DNA from: Njordibacter sp905182035 | Lineage (GTDB): Bacteria > Pseudomonadota > Gammaproteobacteria > Pseudomonadales > Balneatricaceae | Direction: 5' to 3' | DNA length: 64,000 nt | Assembly (NCBI RefSeq): GCF_047730075.1 | Contig: NZ_CP159831.1 | Coordinates: 62,001-126,000, forward strand | Shown here: in pieces, positions 1 through 8,458 of the stretch | Layout of the letters: each line of letters begins with the position of its first letter | Position numbering within the stretch: position 1 is the first letter of the stretch | Made by a program: the position numbers and the translations under genes | Notes under the pieces: generated by a model | Database searches by the model: none | What the model was told of the DNA's origin: nothing | The model's input: only the letters and a program-made list of their open reading frames with translations

Positions 1-1601
1 CCAATTTCGGCCAGTAAAGCATCTAAGTCAGGCAGCTTATGCCTGGCAATGTAGTCTTCCAATTGGGCTGAATCTATGGCTTCCAAATTTAAAGAACTGC
101 TGCCCAATTCTTGATTTAGTAAACGGCGCCCTAAATTGACGGCGTCAGCCGTTGCTTGGTGCTTCAGGGAGTGACGAATATTGCTGCTGGCCTTGGCCGT
201 TGCGACAAAGTTAAGCCAGCTCATATTGGGCTTGGCACTGGCAGTGGTGACAATCTCAATAGTGTCTCCACTATCTAGTTTTTGGCTTAATGGTGCAAGG
301 CGGCGATTTATACGACACGCAATACAGGTATTACCAATATCTGTATGGACGGCGTAGGCAAAATCAATAGGTGTTGCCCCTGCGGGCAATGAAAACACAC
401 TACCTTTAGGGGAGAACACGTAGACCTCGTCTGGAAATAAGTCATGCTTCACATGGTTGACGAACTCCATGGCGTTGCCAGAGCGTTTTTGCATTTCTAC
501 CAGCTCCTGGATCCATTGTTGGGCGCGGTTATGAGCCCTTTGAGCACGGCTATTGGTGTTTTTGTAGAACCAGTGTTCTGCCACTCCATGGTTAGCGATG
601 TCATCCATTTCTTTGGTGCGTATTTGTATTTCTATAGGGGTATGCACACCCAAGCCTGCACGGTATAGAGTGGTATGGAGCGATTGATAGCCGTTAGATT
701 TTGGGATTGCAATATAGTCTTTAAAGCGTCCAGGTACTGGGCGATATAGGTTGAGATGGTGTACAGCGCCTAAAATGCGGTAACAGGTGTCCACATTGTC
801 CGTTACAATGCGGAAGGCAAATACATCCATAATTTCACGGAAGGATTTTTTCTGCTCCCGCATTTTATTGTAGATGCCAGCCAGATGTTTTTGGCGACCA
901 CTTATTACTCCAGGCAGTTCATCGTGTTCTAAACAATCTACTAGGGCAATCTGTACTTGCTCCAATAGTGCTTTGCGTTCTCCACGTGCTGCTGCCACCG
1001 CTCGCTGAATATACCGGTGGCGCATGGGGTGATAGGCGGCAAAGGCTAAATCTTCTAACTCTATCATTAAATCGTGCATGCCCAGACGGCCTGCAATAGG
1101 TGCGTAAATATCGGTGGTTTCTTTGGCAATACGGCGGCGGCTGTCTGGCCGCATGGCACCAATTGTGCGCATGTTATGTAGGCGGTCGGCTAGTTTGACA
1201 AATATAACGCGGATATCTTTGGCCATAGCAATGGCCATCTTCTGAAAGTTGTGAGCCTGGCTTTCGGCGCGAGTTTTAAATTCTAGGTGGGTGAGTTTGC
1301 TGACGCCATCTACCAAGTTGGCAACGGTTTCTCCAAACTGAGTTTCCAGCCCTTGTTTGTCAACTTGAGTATCTTCAATGACATCATGCAGCATGGCGGC
1401 CATTAGGCTTTCATGGTCCATATGCATACTGCTGAGGATGCCTGCCACGGCAAGAGGGTGAGTGACATAGGCTTCGCCACTCTTGCGCGTTTGGCCATCA
1501 TGGGCCTGCTGGGCATAATAATATGCCCGCCGAACTGCTTGCACCTGAGTGGGCTCAAGGTAGTCATCGAGACGCTTTGCGAGGGCGTCAATGGTAGGCA
1601 T
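1..1601 (-). CDS. spoT: Bifunctional (p)ppGpp synthetase/hydrolase SpoT, 3' end off the window
   Basis: Makes and degrades the alarmone (p)ppGpp in the stringent response. About 533 N-terminal residues are present; family members have about 700, so the C-terminal regulatory part lies outside the window. The HD hydrolase domain shows HDVIED near residues 72-77, so the hydrolase looks intact. The synthetase domain carries an RFKD motif followed by YIAIPKSNGYQSLH, and a TGS domain begins around DEVYVFSPKG. The ATG is fixed by an in-frame TAA at 1605-1607, just two codons upstream. It follows rpoZ and gmk on the same strand, as is usual in this group, but an apparent terminator sits between rpoZ and this gene. 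RelA is the main alternative; the intact HD box and the neighbours favour SpoT. Confidence 0.96.
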   Translation of the reverse strand, partial: MPTIDALAKRLDDYLEPTQVQAVRRAYYYAQQAHDGQTRKSGEAYVTHPLAVAGILSSMHMDHESLMAAMLHDVIEDTQVDKQGLETQFGETVANLVDGVSKLTHLEFKTRAESQAHNFQKMAIAMAKDIRVIFVKLADRLHNMRTIGAMRPDSRRRIAKETTDIYAPIAGRLGMHDLMIELEDLAFAAYHPMRHRYIQRAVAAARGERKALLEQVQIALVDCLEHDELPGVISGRQKHLAGIYNKMREQKKSFREIMDVFAFRIVTDNVDTCYRILGAVHHLNLYRPVPGRFKDYIAIPKSNGYQSLHTTLYRAGLGVHTPIEIQIRTKEMDDIANHGVAEHWFYKNTNSRAQRAHNRAQQWIQELVEMQKRSGNAMEFVNHVKHDLFPDEVYVFSPKGSVFSLPAGATPIDFAYAVHTDIGNTCIACRINRRLAPLSQKLDSGDTIEIVTTASAKPNMSWLNFVATAKASSNIRHSLKHQATADAVNLGRRLLNQELGSSSLNLEAIDSAQLEDYIARHKLPDLDALLAEI

Positions 1602-1702
1602 AATTTAGCATCCGTTTTGGTTGATGGCTCCATGGTAACGGAAAATTATCCAAACAGGGCAGTTTTGTTGCAAGTTTGTTGAATTTATTAACAAAAATTC
1701 AC

Positions 1703-1723
1703 AAAAAAAGAGCCCGTAGGCTC
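1703..1723 (-). terminator. Rho-independent terminator after rpoZ
   Basis: Read on the minus strand, a GAGCC / GGCTC stem (1719-1723 with 1710-1714) around a 4-nt loop is followed at once by seven T residues (1709-1703). It lies 44 bases after the rpoZ stop and about 100 bases before the spoT start. It should end or reduce gmk/rpoZ transcription before spoT. Confidence 0.75.
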
Positions 1724-1766
1724 CAGTAGTCAGAGGGAAATTATGGGCTAAACGTTAGCCATAAAA

Positions 1767-2090
1767 TCACTCGTCAATATCAGGGCTACCCTGTAAAACT
1801 TCTTCACTGGTTTCAGCGACAGTTTGGGTAACTTCGTCAAGTACTTCTTGGTCTTCTGGAACTTCAGCGAACTGCTGGTTGATCTCGTCTTGATCGTCCA
1901 AAATGCTAGCATTGATAAAGCCCTCCGCAATTTCACGCAAAGCAACCACAGTGCACTTATCATCTTCCCATTCGATGTGAGCCTCTTTGCCACCAGTGGC
2001 AAGCTGACGCGCACGTTTAGTGGACACCATGATGAGCTCAAAGCGGTTATCAACGTTTTCCAAACAATCTTCTACGGTTACGCGAGCCAT
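1767..2090 (-). CDS. rpoZ: RNA polymerase omega subunit
   Basis: Small structural subunit that clamps beta-prime and helps assemble RNA polymerase; in other proteobacteria it also forms part of a ppGpp binding site. The 107-residue product begins MARVTVEDCLENVDNRFEL and continues with the conserved KRARQL segment and the ALREIAEG helix. The acidic tail (residues about 75-107, rich in Asp, Glu and Gln) makes it longer than the 91-residue E. coli protein. It sits 80 bases after gmk on the same strand and before spoT, the standard order. Initiation at the MARV methionine matches the family. Confidence 0.97.
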   Translation of the reverse strand: MARVTVEDCLENVDNRFELIMVSTKRARQLATGGKEAHIEWEDDKCTVVALREIAEGFINASILDDQDEINQQFAEVPEDQEVLDEVTQTVAETSEEVLQGSPDIDE

Positions 2091-2170
2091 GTGGGTTACC
2101 TGTTATTTATGATCAATGCAGTATCGGCTTGTGTTACGAGCCGTAATTTAGACGCGCTAGTTTACAAAAC

Positions 2171-2800
2171 TTAGTCACCAGTTGACAAGAGTTCAAGCAA
2201 TAATTGGTGATTATTATGTGCTTGTTGGGGTGTTTTTAAGCGTCTGGATCTAAAAATGCACTGCAAATCAGCTAAAGCATGGTCAAAATGATCGTTGATC
2301 ACTAAAAAGTGACTGTCCGCGTAATGGCTAATCTCCCTATGTGCTTTCGCCATACGCTTGGCAATAATCTCGTCGCTATCTGTGCCTCTGCCTTTCAAGC
2401 GAAGTTGTAAGGCTTGTTGAGACGGCGGCAATATGGTTATGGCAATGGCCTGCGGGAAAATGGCCAATACTTGGTTGCGACCCTGCCAATCAATTTCTAA
2501 GATCACGTCTTTGCCGTCGGCAAGGCTTGATTCAACCCATTTTCTAGAGGTGCCATAGCTGTTTTCAAAAACTGTGGCATGCTCAAGCATTTGCTGTTGT
2601 TCTACTATATAGGTGAAGTCTTGTTGACTAACGAAGTTGTAATCCACGCCGTCCTGTTCGCCATCACGTATGGATCGTGTGGTGTGAGACACGGATACAC
2701 AGACTTCTTTATCCTGTGCCAAGAGAGCTTTTACTAGGCTAGTTTTACCTGCACCTGAAGGAGCTGAAAGAACATAGAGTGCGCCAGAAGTGTTAGACAT
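2171..2800 (-). CDS. gmk: Guanylate kinase
   Basis: Phosphorylates GMP to GDP with ATP, the step feeding GTP and dGTP pools. The 209-residue protein has the P-loop SAPSGAGKTSL near residues 12-22, the GMP-binding HTTRSIRDGEQDGVDYNFV segment around 39-57, and the EIDWQGRNQV motif near residue 100. Length matches the family (about 207). It is divergent from rph and is followed by rpoZ, so it likely heads the gmk-rpoZ transcription unit. Confidence 0.97.
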   Translation of the reverse strand: MSNTSGALYVLSAPSGAGKTSLVKALLAQDKEVCVSVSHTTRSIRDGEQDGVDYNFVSQQDFTYIVEQQQMLEHATVFENSYGTSRKWVESSLADGKDVILEIDWQGRNQVLAIFPQAIAITILPPSQQALQLRLKGRGTDSDEIIAKRMAKAHREISHYADSHFLVINDHFDHALADLQCIFRSRRLKTPQQAHNNHQLLLELLSTGD

Positions 2801-2994
2801 GATTGGACCGTTGTATTAAACACAAAGAAACAAAGTGCAATTATATGCAAGCTTGGGTGGAATGTCAGCTTAACAATGGGTCTGAATTTGGCTGCCAAGG
2901 CTATTTACCTACCAGCAAATTGTTAAATGCTAGGTGTCATCTGTGCTCAACTCGATTAAAATGGTGGTTCATCATTAATGAACCAAGGCTTCCC

Positions 2995-3765
2995 ATGACA
3001 TCCTCTATTACCGATCAGCTTAAGGGCTTCAAGCTCGATTTTACACGCCCTAGTGGTCGAGCAACTGATCAACTGCGCGACATCAAAATCACCCGTAGCT
3101 TTACCAAGCATGCGGAAGGCTCGGTATTAATAGAGTTTGGAGACACCCGCGTGTTGTGCACGGCTACTGTAGAGCGTGGTGTGCCACGGTTCTTGCGTGG
3201 ATCTGGTAGTGGTTGGGTGACAGCTGAATATGGCATGTTGCCGCGGGCCACCCATACGCGCAACGGACGTGAAGCGGCCCGTGGTAAGCAAGGCGGACGC
3301 ACCTTAGAAATCCAACGTTTAATTGGCCGGTCTTTAAGGGCATCGCTGAACCTAGAAAAGTTGGGCGAAAACACCATCACTTTAGATTGTGACGTATTGC
3401 AGGCTGATGGTGGTACACGCACGGCCTCTATTACTGGCGCTTACATCGCTATGGTAGATGCCATTAACGTGCTGAAAAAAGATAAAAATGGTGCCATGAG
3501 AGGCAACCCTCTTAGGCGCCAGATTGCAGCTATTTCTGTGGGCATCTATAAAGATGAGCCAGTGCTTGATCTGGACTATGATGAAGATTCTAAGGCCGAA
3601 ACGGATATGAATGTAGTCATGACTGCAGATGGGGGCTTTATCGAAGTTCAGGGCACTGCAGAGGGGGCGCCTTATACGCAAGATCAAATGACGGCAATGT
3701 TGGCTTTAGCCCGTAAAGGCATCACTGAGATTACAGCGTTACAAACTGCGGCGTTGGCTGACTAG
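2995..3765 (+). CDS. rph: Ribonuclease PH
   Basis: Phosphorolytic 3'-5' exoribonuclease that trims the 3' ends of tRNA precursors. The conserved core runs from RPSGR through KHAEGSVLIEFGDTRVLCTA, GSGWVTAEYGMLPRATHTR, the phosphate-binding GKQGGRT segment and LDCDVLQADGGTRTASITG to ETDMNVVMT and VQGTAEG. An open frame extends upstream to 2803, but homologues begin close to RPSGR, so ATG 2995 is chosen, giving 256 residues with about 17 extra at the N terminus. An AAGG sits about 10 bases upstream. It is divergent from gmk and followed by the convergent crc gene. Confidence 0.95.
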   Translation: MTSSITDQLKGFKLDFTRPSGRATDQLRDIKITRSFTKHAEGSVLIEFGDTRVLCTATVERGVPRFLRGSGSGWVTAEYGMLPRATHTRNGREAARGKQGGRTLEIQRLIGRSLRASLNLEKLGENTITLDCDVLQADGGTRTASITGAYIAMVDAINVLKKDKNGAMRGNPLRRQIAAISVGIYKDEPVLDLDYDEDSKAETDMNVVMTADGGFIEVQGTAEGAPYTQDQMTAMLALARKGITEITALQTAALAD

Positions 3766-3807
3766 GATCGTTAGGTCAGATTGGAACTGCAGGTTGTGCG
3801 GCTAAGA

Positions 3808-4581
3808 TTACAAGTCACAGGCATAATCGATAATCAATGGTGAATGATTAGAGAAACGCTGCTCGCGGTAAATGCGGGCATTGCGTACGTTGCGGCGTAA
3901 GTTAGGTGTGGTGATTTGATAATCTAGCCGCGCACCTTCGTTAAGCTTAAATGCTCGATTGTAGTCTGGCCACCAAGTGAACTGACGCTCGTTTTGGTTA
4001 ACTTGGCGGAAAGCATCGCAGAATTCCATTTGGAAAAAAATCTCATCCAATACTTCTCGTTCTGCTGGTAAAAAACCAGAATTCTTTTGGTTTACATACC
4101 AGCCGGACAGATCTTCAGGTTTGTGGGCCGTATTTATGGTGCCACAAAAAATAAAGTCGCGACGTTTACGCAGGGTTTTACGTAAGTGGTTGCTAAACTG
4201 TTCCATGAACTCATTCTTAGCATCTAGCTTATCATCATCTCCTAAGCCAGAAGGTACAGAGATAGATGCTACGCTTATCTTATCGAAGTCGGCTTGAATA
4301 AAGCGACCCTCAAAGTCACAGCCAGAAAAACCCATACCTGTCATAATCGCTTTTGGTTGGTGGCGGCTGTATATGGCGGTACCACTATAGCCATCTTCAA
4401 ATGCATCAAAGAAATAGGCGTGCCAGCCATCTGGATGGAATAATGGCTCATCTAGCTGATAATCTTTCTCACGGATATCTTGCAAGCACACCACGTCGGC
4501 GCCTTGGGTTACCATCCAATCAAATAGACCGCGTTCGGCTGCCTGGCGCAAACCTTGAACATTTAAAGTAATAACACGCAT
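3808..4581 (-). CDS. crc: Catabolite repression control protein Crc (exonuclease III fold)
   Basis: In Pseudomonas, Crc acts with Hfq to block translation of catabolic mRNAs when preferred carbon sources are present. This 257-residue protein has the exonuclease III/EEP fold but lacks key catalytic residues. The metal-binding Glu of LQE is Asp35 (CLQDIR); the DxN pair is Thr148-Ile-Asn150 (CGTIN); the SDH triad reads Ser-Asn245-His246. Asp220 is kept. Segments such as YSRHQPKAI, GFLPAERE, FTWWPDYN and LRRNVRNAR resemble Pseudomonas Crc more than XthA. The position between rph and pyrE is also that of crc in Pseudomonas. A residual nuclease cannot be excluded from sequence. Confidence 0.87.
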   Translation of the reverse strand: MRVITLNVQGLRQAAERGLFDWMVTQGADVVCLQDIREKDYQLDEPLFHPDGWHAYFFDAFEDGYSGTAIYSRHQPKAIMTGMGFSGCDFEGRFIQADFDKISVASISVPSGLGDDDKLDAKNEFMEQFSNHLRKTLRKRRDFIFCGTINTAHKPEDLSGWYVNQKNSGFLPAEREVLDEIFFQMEFCDAFRQVNQNERQFTWWPDYNRAFKLNEGARLDYQITTPNLRRNVRNARIYREQRFSNHSPLIIDYACDL

Positions 4582-4665
4582 GGGTATTGTTTGATCACTC
4601 GCGCAGAAGCTCGTGTGTAGAGCTCACTATTTCGCATTAGGAATTGATTTTATTATTTCCAAAGA

Positions 4666-4674
4666 ATTATACCA
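4666..4674 (-). promoter_or_regulatory. Extended -10 promoter for crc
   Basis: On the minus strand the sequence reads TGGTATAAT, a perfect -10 hexamer with a TGn extension. No good -35 is visible at 17-18 bp. It lies 85 bases upstream of the crc ATG and points the right way. Confidence 0.5.
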
Positions 4675-4770
4675 CGCTCTAGACTTTTGGCCCACAAAGG
4701 ACTCCAAAATCACAGACGATTTACGCATATTTACTATCCCAAGCGGGCACCTAGAAGTGAGGCCATAGTG

Positions 4771-4776
4771 TATAAT
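4771..4776 (+). promoter_or_regulatory. -10 element of the pyrE promoter
   Basis: A perfect TATAAT precedes pyrE; no convincing -35 is seen 16-18 bp upstream. Transcription would begin near 4783, leaving about 35 bases of leader before ATG 4818 but only about 8 before the in-frame ATG at 4791. This supports the downstream start. Confidence 0.5.
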
Positions 4777-4817
4777 GCGATCAGCTCAAAATGGCAACAA
4801 ATGATACCGAGACGATT

Positions 4818-5459
4818 ATGAAAGACTACCAAAGAGAATTTATAGAGTTTGCTATCGAGCGTGATGTTTTGCGGTTTGGTGAATTTACCCTAAAGTCTGG
4901 TCGTCTAAGCCCTTACTATTTTAATTTTGGTCTCTTTAACACAGGGTCAGCCTTGGCTCGACTAGGTCAATATTTTGCCCAAGCTTTAGTAGATTCTGGT
5001 ATCGAATGTGACGTGATTTTAGGTCCAGCATACAAAGGGATACCGCTCGCCACGGCCATGGCAGTGGCCTTGAGTGAGCACCATGGTATTGATATGCCTT
5101 ATGCCTTTAATCGTAAAGAAGCTAAAGCCCATGGTGAAGGTGGTTCTATTGTAGGAGCAGAGCTTAAAGGCCGTGTAGTCATTGTCGACGATGTAATTAC
5201 CGCTGGCACGGCAATCCGAGAAGTGATGACGATCATCGAGGCTCATGAGGCGACACCAACGGCAACGTTAATCGCTATTGATCGTATGGAAAAAGGCAAA
5301 GGTGAGTTGTCGGCTATTCAGGAAGTGGAACGTGACTACACCATGAAGGTAGTGAGTATCATTAGCTTTGATGACGTACTGGAATACTTGCAAGAAAGTG
5401 GCAGCAAGCTACAACAAGTTGCTGCAATGCTGAAGTACCGCGAAGACTTTGGGGTATAA
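4818..5459 (+). CDS. pyrE: Orotate phosphoribosyltransferase
   Basis: Converts orotate and PRPP to OMP in de novo pyrimidine synthesis. The 213 residues from MKDYQREFIEF match the E. coli protein in length and start. Visible features are FTLKSGRLSPYYFN, GPAYKGIPLA, FNRKEAKAHGEGG (the catalytic loop), and the PRPP-binding signature VVIVDDVITAGTA. An ATG nine codons upstream (4791) is in frame, but family alignment, a GAG 7-9 bases before 4818 and the TATAAT at 4771 favour 4818. It is divergent from crc and convergent with slmA. Confidence 0.96.
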   Translation: MKDYQREFIEFAIERDVLRFGEFTLKSGRLSPYYFNFGLFNTGSALARLGQYFAQALVDSGIECDVILGPAYKGIPLATAMAVALSEHHGIDMPYAFNRKEAKAHGEGGSIVGAELKGRVVIVDDVITAGTAIREVMTIIEAHEATPTATLIAIDRMEKGKGELSAIQEVERDYTMKVVSIISFDDVLEYLQESGSKLQQVAAMLKYREDFGV

Positions 5460-5495
5460 CATTTTGCGTTCTATGCCCCATTAGTCCTCCCGGCA

Positions 5496-6080
5496 TTAGC
5501 GCATGAGGTTTTGACTAAGAGCGGCCCATTGGTCTGCCCAGGTGGCAGTAGGCTTATGGCGAAAATTTGTACGGCTGTACTGGCGAATACGACCTTCTGC
5601 TGCTGCCAACAACAAATTGGCACTGCTGCTAGGGGTGTCATGAGTGCGCAAGCCTTCACGCATTTCTGCTTCTCTAAGAATCTGCTTAAGCTGAGTTTCT
5701 AACTTTTCAAATAGCTGATTTACTCGGCTACTTAATCGCTCGTTCTCGCCCGTAAGGGCTTCGCCTGTCAGAATTCGACTGATACCAGCATTACGTTCTA
5801 CAAAGGTGAGTAGCAGCGTAAGAATTTGTTGGCACTGGGCTAGGGCGCCCAATTCTTGTTGCTGGATCTTCTTTGCACGGCTGAAAATAGTGTCTTCCAC
5901 AAACTCGATAAGGGCATCGTACATTTGCGCCTTGCTGGCAAAGTGTCTATACAAAGCGGCCTCTGATACACCCACACGTTTAGCCAGCGCAGCCGTAGTA
6001 ATGCGAATGTTCGGGTCCTCTAACATCTCCATTAGGGCGTGCAAGATTTGTTGTTTACGGGGTATTTTAGTTTCAGTCAT
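5496..6080 (-). CDS. slmA: Nucleoid occlusion factor SlmA
   Basis: TetR-family DNA-binding protein that, when bound to its chromosomal sites, disrupts FtsZ polymers and stops septation over the nucleoid. The 194-residue product has an N-terminal helix-turn-helix (ITTAALAKRVGVSEAALYRHF, about residues 27-47) preceded by KIPRKQQILHALMEML, the pattern of SlmA rather than of a generic TetR repressor. The remainder is the alpha-helical dimerisation and FtsZ-binding domain. It lies just after argB on the same strand, 18 bases away, and is convergent with pyrE. In E. coli slmA also sits beside pyrE and dut. Confidence 0.93.
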   Translation of the reverse strand: MTETKIPRKQQILHALMEMLEDPNIRITTAALAKRVGVSEAALYRHFASKAQMYDALIEFVEDTIFSRAKKIQQQELGALAQCQQILTLLLTFVERNAGISRILTGEALTGENERLSSRVNQLFEKLETQLKQILREAEMREGLRTHDTPSSSANLLLAAAEGRIRQYSRTNFRHKPTATWADQWAALSQNLMR

Positions 6081-6098
6081 AATACAATTGTGGCTTCT

Positions 6099-7016
6099 TT
6101 ATAGTGTTGCATTGTTGTCGTTGGCGCCAGTGATAAGGGTGCCTACTCCTTGATCGGTAAAAATTTCCAATAGCGTAGCATGGTTTACACGGCCGTCAAT
6201 AATATGAGCGCGTTTTACGCCACCTTTTACTGCATCTAAGGCGCAAGCTATTTTAGGTAACATGCCACCATAAATCGTGCCGTCAGCAATTAATTCATCC
6301 ACTTGGCTTGTAGATAGGCCAGTCAATAAATTGCCTTCTTTATCCAATAGTCCAGCAGTATTGGTGAGTAACATAAGCTTTTCAGCTTGCAGTACTTCTG
6401 CGACTTTACCAGCCACTAAATCGGCATTGATATTATACGAATTGCCCTCGTCATCGACCCCAATAGGAGCGATTACTGGTATAAAATCACTGTTGCGTAA
6501 CATGTCGAGCACATCGGTATTGATGGCGCTCACTTCACCTACGTGACCAATGTCGATAATTTCAGGGGCCAGCATTTCTGGGGTCTGGTGTGTCACTTTT
6601 AACTGTTTAGCTTGGATGAGCTTGCCATCCTTGCCCGTTAAACCGATGGCTTGGCCGCCATTTTGATTGATGAGGTTAACGATGTCTTTATTGACTGACC
6701 CACCAAGCACCATTTCGACTACATTCATGGTGGCAGTATCCGTTACGCGCATGCCGTTGACAAAGTGAGAATCAATATTGAGCTTGGTAAGTAAATCGCC
6801 AATTTGGGGGCCGCCACCATGCACTACAACTGGGTTCATACCCACCAATTTCATCATCACGATGTCGCGGGCAAAACTGTTCTTGAGGTCTTCGTCAATC
6901 ATAGCGTTGCCGCCAAATTTAACCACAATTGTTTTGCCAGTGAAGCGTTGGATATAAGGCAATGCTTCACTTAATACTTGTGCTACGTTAATGGCAGCTT
7001 GGCGATCGAGTGTCAT
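6099..7016 (-). CDS. argB: N-acetylglutamate kinase
   Basis: Second step of arginine synthesis: phosphorylates N-acetyl-L-glutamate. The 305-residue protein has the amino-acid kinase fold with VVKFGGNAM, the VVHGGGPQIG substrate loop, GLTGKDGKL, and the NINADLVAGKVAE segment near the ATP site. The extended N terminus (QVLSEALPYIQRFTGK) is that of the hexameric, arginine-inhibited enzymes. Its ATG overlaps the algC stop as ATGA, so translation is probably coupled. The next downstream gene is slmA. Confidence 0.96.
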   Translation of the reverse strand: MTLDRQAAINVAQVLSEALPYIQRFTGKTIVVKFGGNAMIDEDLKNSFARDIVMMKLVGMNPVVVHGGGPQIGDLLTKLNIDSHFVNGMRVTDTATMNVVEMVLGGSVNKDIVNLINQNGGQAIGLTGKDGKLIQAKQLKVTHQTPEMLAPEIIDIGHVGEVSAINTDVLDMLRNSDFIPVIAPIGVDDEGNSYNINADLVAGKVAEVLQAEKLMLLTNTAGLLDKEGNLLTGLSTSQVDELIADGTIYGGMLPKIACALDAVKGGVKRAHIIDGRVNHATLLEIFTDQGVGTLITGANDNNATL

Positions 7017-8458
7017 AGGCTATAGTCCGGCACAGTAAGTTTGGCATCAACGGCATGTAAATGACGTTGAAATTCATCTTGAATACGTTGCAATACAGTT
7101 CGGTTCTCACCCTCAAAGCGTAAGACTAAAACTGGGGTAGTGTTAGAGGCTCTTACTAAGCCCCAGCCGTCTTCATAGTCTACACGGATACCATCTATGG
7201 TTGACACTTTTCCGGTGGGAAATTGGGCCTGCTGTAGCTGTGCTACTAAATTAAATTTTTCATCTTCTGTGACATTGATGTTAATTTCTGGCGTGCTTAC
7301 ATCTTCTGGGAAACGGTTGAACATAATACTTGCAGACACATTACTGTTTGCCAGAATTTCGCACAAGCGCACAGCGCTGTATATACCGTCGTCAAATCCA
7401 TACCAGCGCTCCTTAAAGAAGATATGGCCGCTCATTTCACCAGCGAGTAAAGCGCCCGTTTCGATCATTTTACTTTTGATGAGGGAGTGCCCTGTTTTCC
7501 ACATAGTTGGTACGCCGCCTTTGCTGTGGATAAAAGGTTCCAGCAGGCGAGTGCATTTCACATCGTAGATGATTTCGGCATTAGGATTACGGCTAATAAC
7601 ATCTTCTGCAAAAAGCATGAGCAGCTTGTCAGGGTAGATCATTTGTCCAGCTTCGGTAATCACACCCACACGATCACCATCACCGTCAAAGGCGAGGCCA
7701 ATATCAGCTTTATGTTCTGCTACGGCGGCTTGTAAATCAATTAAATTTGCTGGTTTGCCGGGGTCCGGATGGTGGTTGGGGAAGTTGCCATCTACTTCAC
7801 AAAACAATGGAATAACCTCACAACCCAATTGTTTGAATAGCTTGGGTGCAATATCACCAGCAATACCATTGCCGGCATCCAACACCACTTTTAATGGCCT
7901 GGCCAAGTTAATATCACTGCCAATTCGATCTTGATAGATTTGATCAATAAAATGTTCTTCAATCTCGCCTATGCCGCGCTCGTAGTCTTGCAGTTCGATA
8001 AGATCGTGCACTGCCATGATGCTGTCATTGGCTAGGGTCTGGCCGCCTATGACAATTTTACAACCATTGTAATTTGAGGGGTTGTGGCTGCCTGTGAGCA
8101 TAATGCCAGATGCAGTGCCTAACGTTTTAACACCAAAGTACAACACTGGTGTGGGTACTGCGCCTAAATTGAGGACGCGACAACCCGTGTCGGCTAGGCC
8201 TGCCATTAATGCTTGGCCTAATCTTGGGCTGGATAACCGGCCATCCGCACCAACAGCGATGCTGCCTTCACCATTGCGCACTACTTGAGTGCCTACGGCT
8301 AAACCAATATGGTAGAGCATTGCATCACTAAGCTGTTCGTCGACGATGCCACGGATATCGTATGCCCGAAATATTTCATTGGCAAGAGGGCGAGGTGGCT
8401 GGTAGCGCAAGCGATCCATGCTGGTAGTGTCCTGTGTTTTTTGGGCTTTAAGAATCAT
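7013..8458 (-). CDS. algC: Phosphomannomutase/phosphoglucomutase AlgC
   Basis: Interconverts hexose 1- and 6-phosphates, supplying precursors for LPS core, alginate-like polymers and other glycans. Motifs of the alpha-phosphohexomutase family are clear: RAYDIRG near the N terminus, the phosphoserine loop MLTGSHNPSNYNG, the metal-binding FDGDGDRVG, the sugar-specificity loop GEMSGHIFF, and RASNTTPVLVLRFE at the C terminus. The 481-residue length assumes the ATG that overlaps the dut stop (ATGA). A second Met 13 codons in (8419) would give 468, closer to the P. aeruginosa enzyme of about 463. It lies between dut and argB. Confidence 0.95.
   Translation of the reverse strand: MILKAQKTQDTTSMDRLRYQPPRPLANEIFRAYDIRGIVDEQLSDAMLYHIGLAVGTQVVRNGEGSIAVGADGRLSSPRLGQALMAGLADTGCRVLNLGAVPTPVLYFGVKTLGTASGIMLTGSHNPSNYNGCKIVIGGQTLANDSIMAVHDLIELQDYERGIGEIEEHFIDQIYQDRIGSDINLARPLKVVLDAGNGIAGDIAPKLFKQLGCEVIPLFCEVDGNFPNHHPDPGKPANLIDLQAAVAEHKADIGLAFDGDGDRVGVITEAGQMIYPDKLLMLFAEDVISRNPNAEIIYDVKCTRLLEPFIHSKGGVPTMWKTGHSLIKSKMIETGALLAGEMSGHIFFKERWYGFDDGIYSAVRLCEILANSNVSASIMFNRFPEDVSTPEININVTEDEKFNLVAQLQQAQFPTGKVSTIDGIRVDYEDGWGLVRASNTTPVLVLRFEGENRTVLQRIQDEFQRHLHAVDAKLTVPDYSL

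Noticed and set aside
1824..2174. Long frame antisense to rpoZ
   Set aside because: It mirrors the coding of rpoZ on the other strand, has no motif and no ribosome-binding site; the same applies to other long antisense frames such as those opposite algC, gltB and glpV.
2803..2994. N-terminal extension of rph by 64 codons
   Set aside because: No similarity to RNase PH, which begins close to RPSGR; the stretch is the gmk/rph divergent promoter region.
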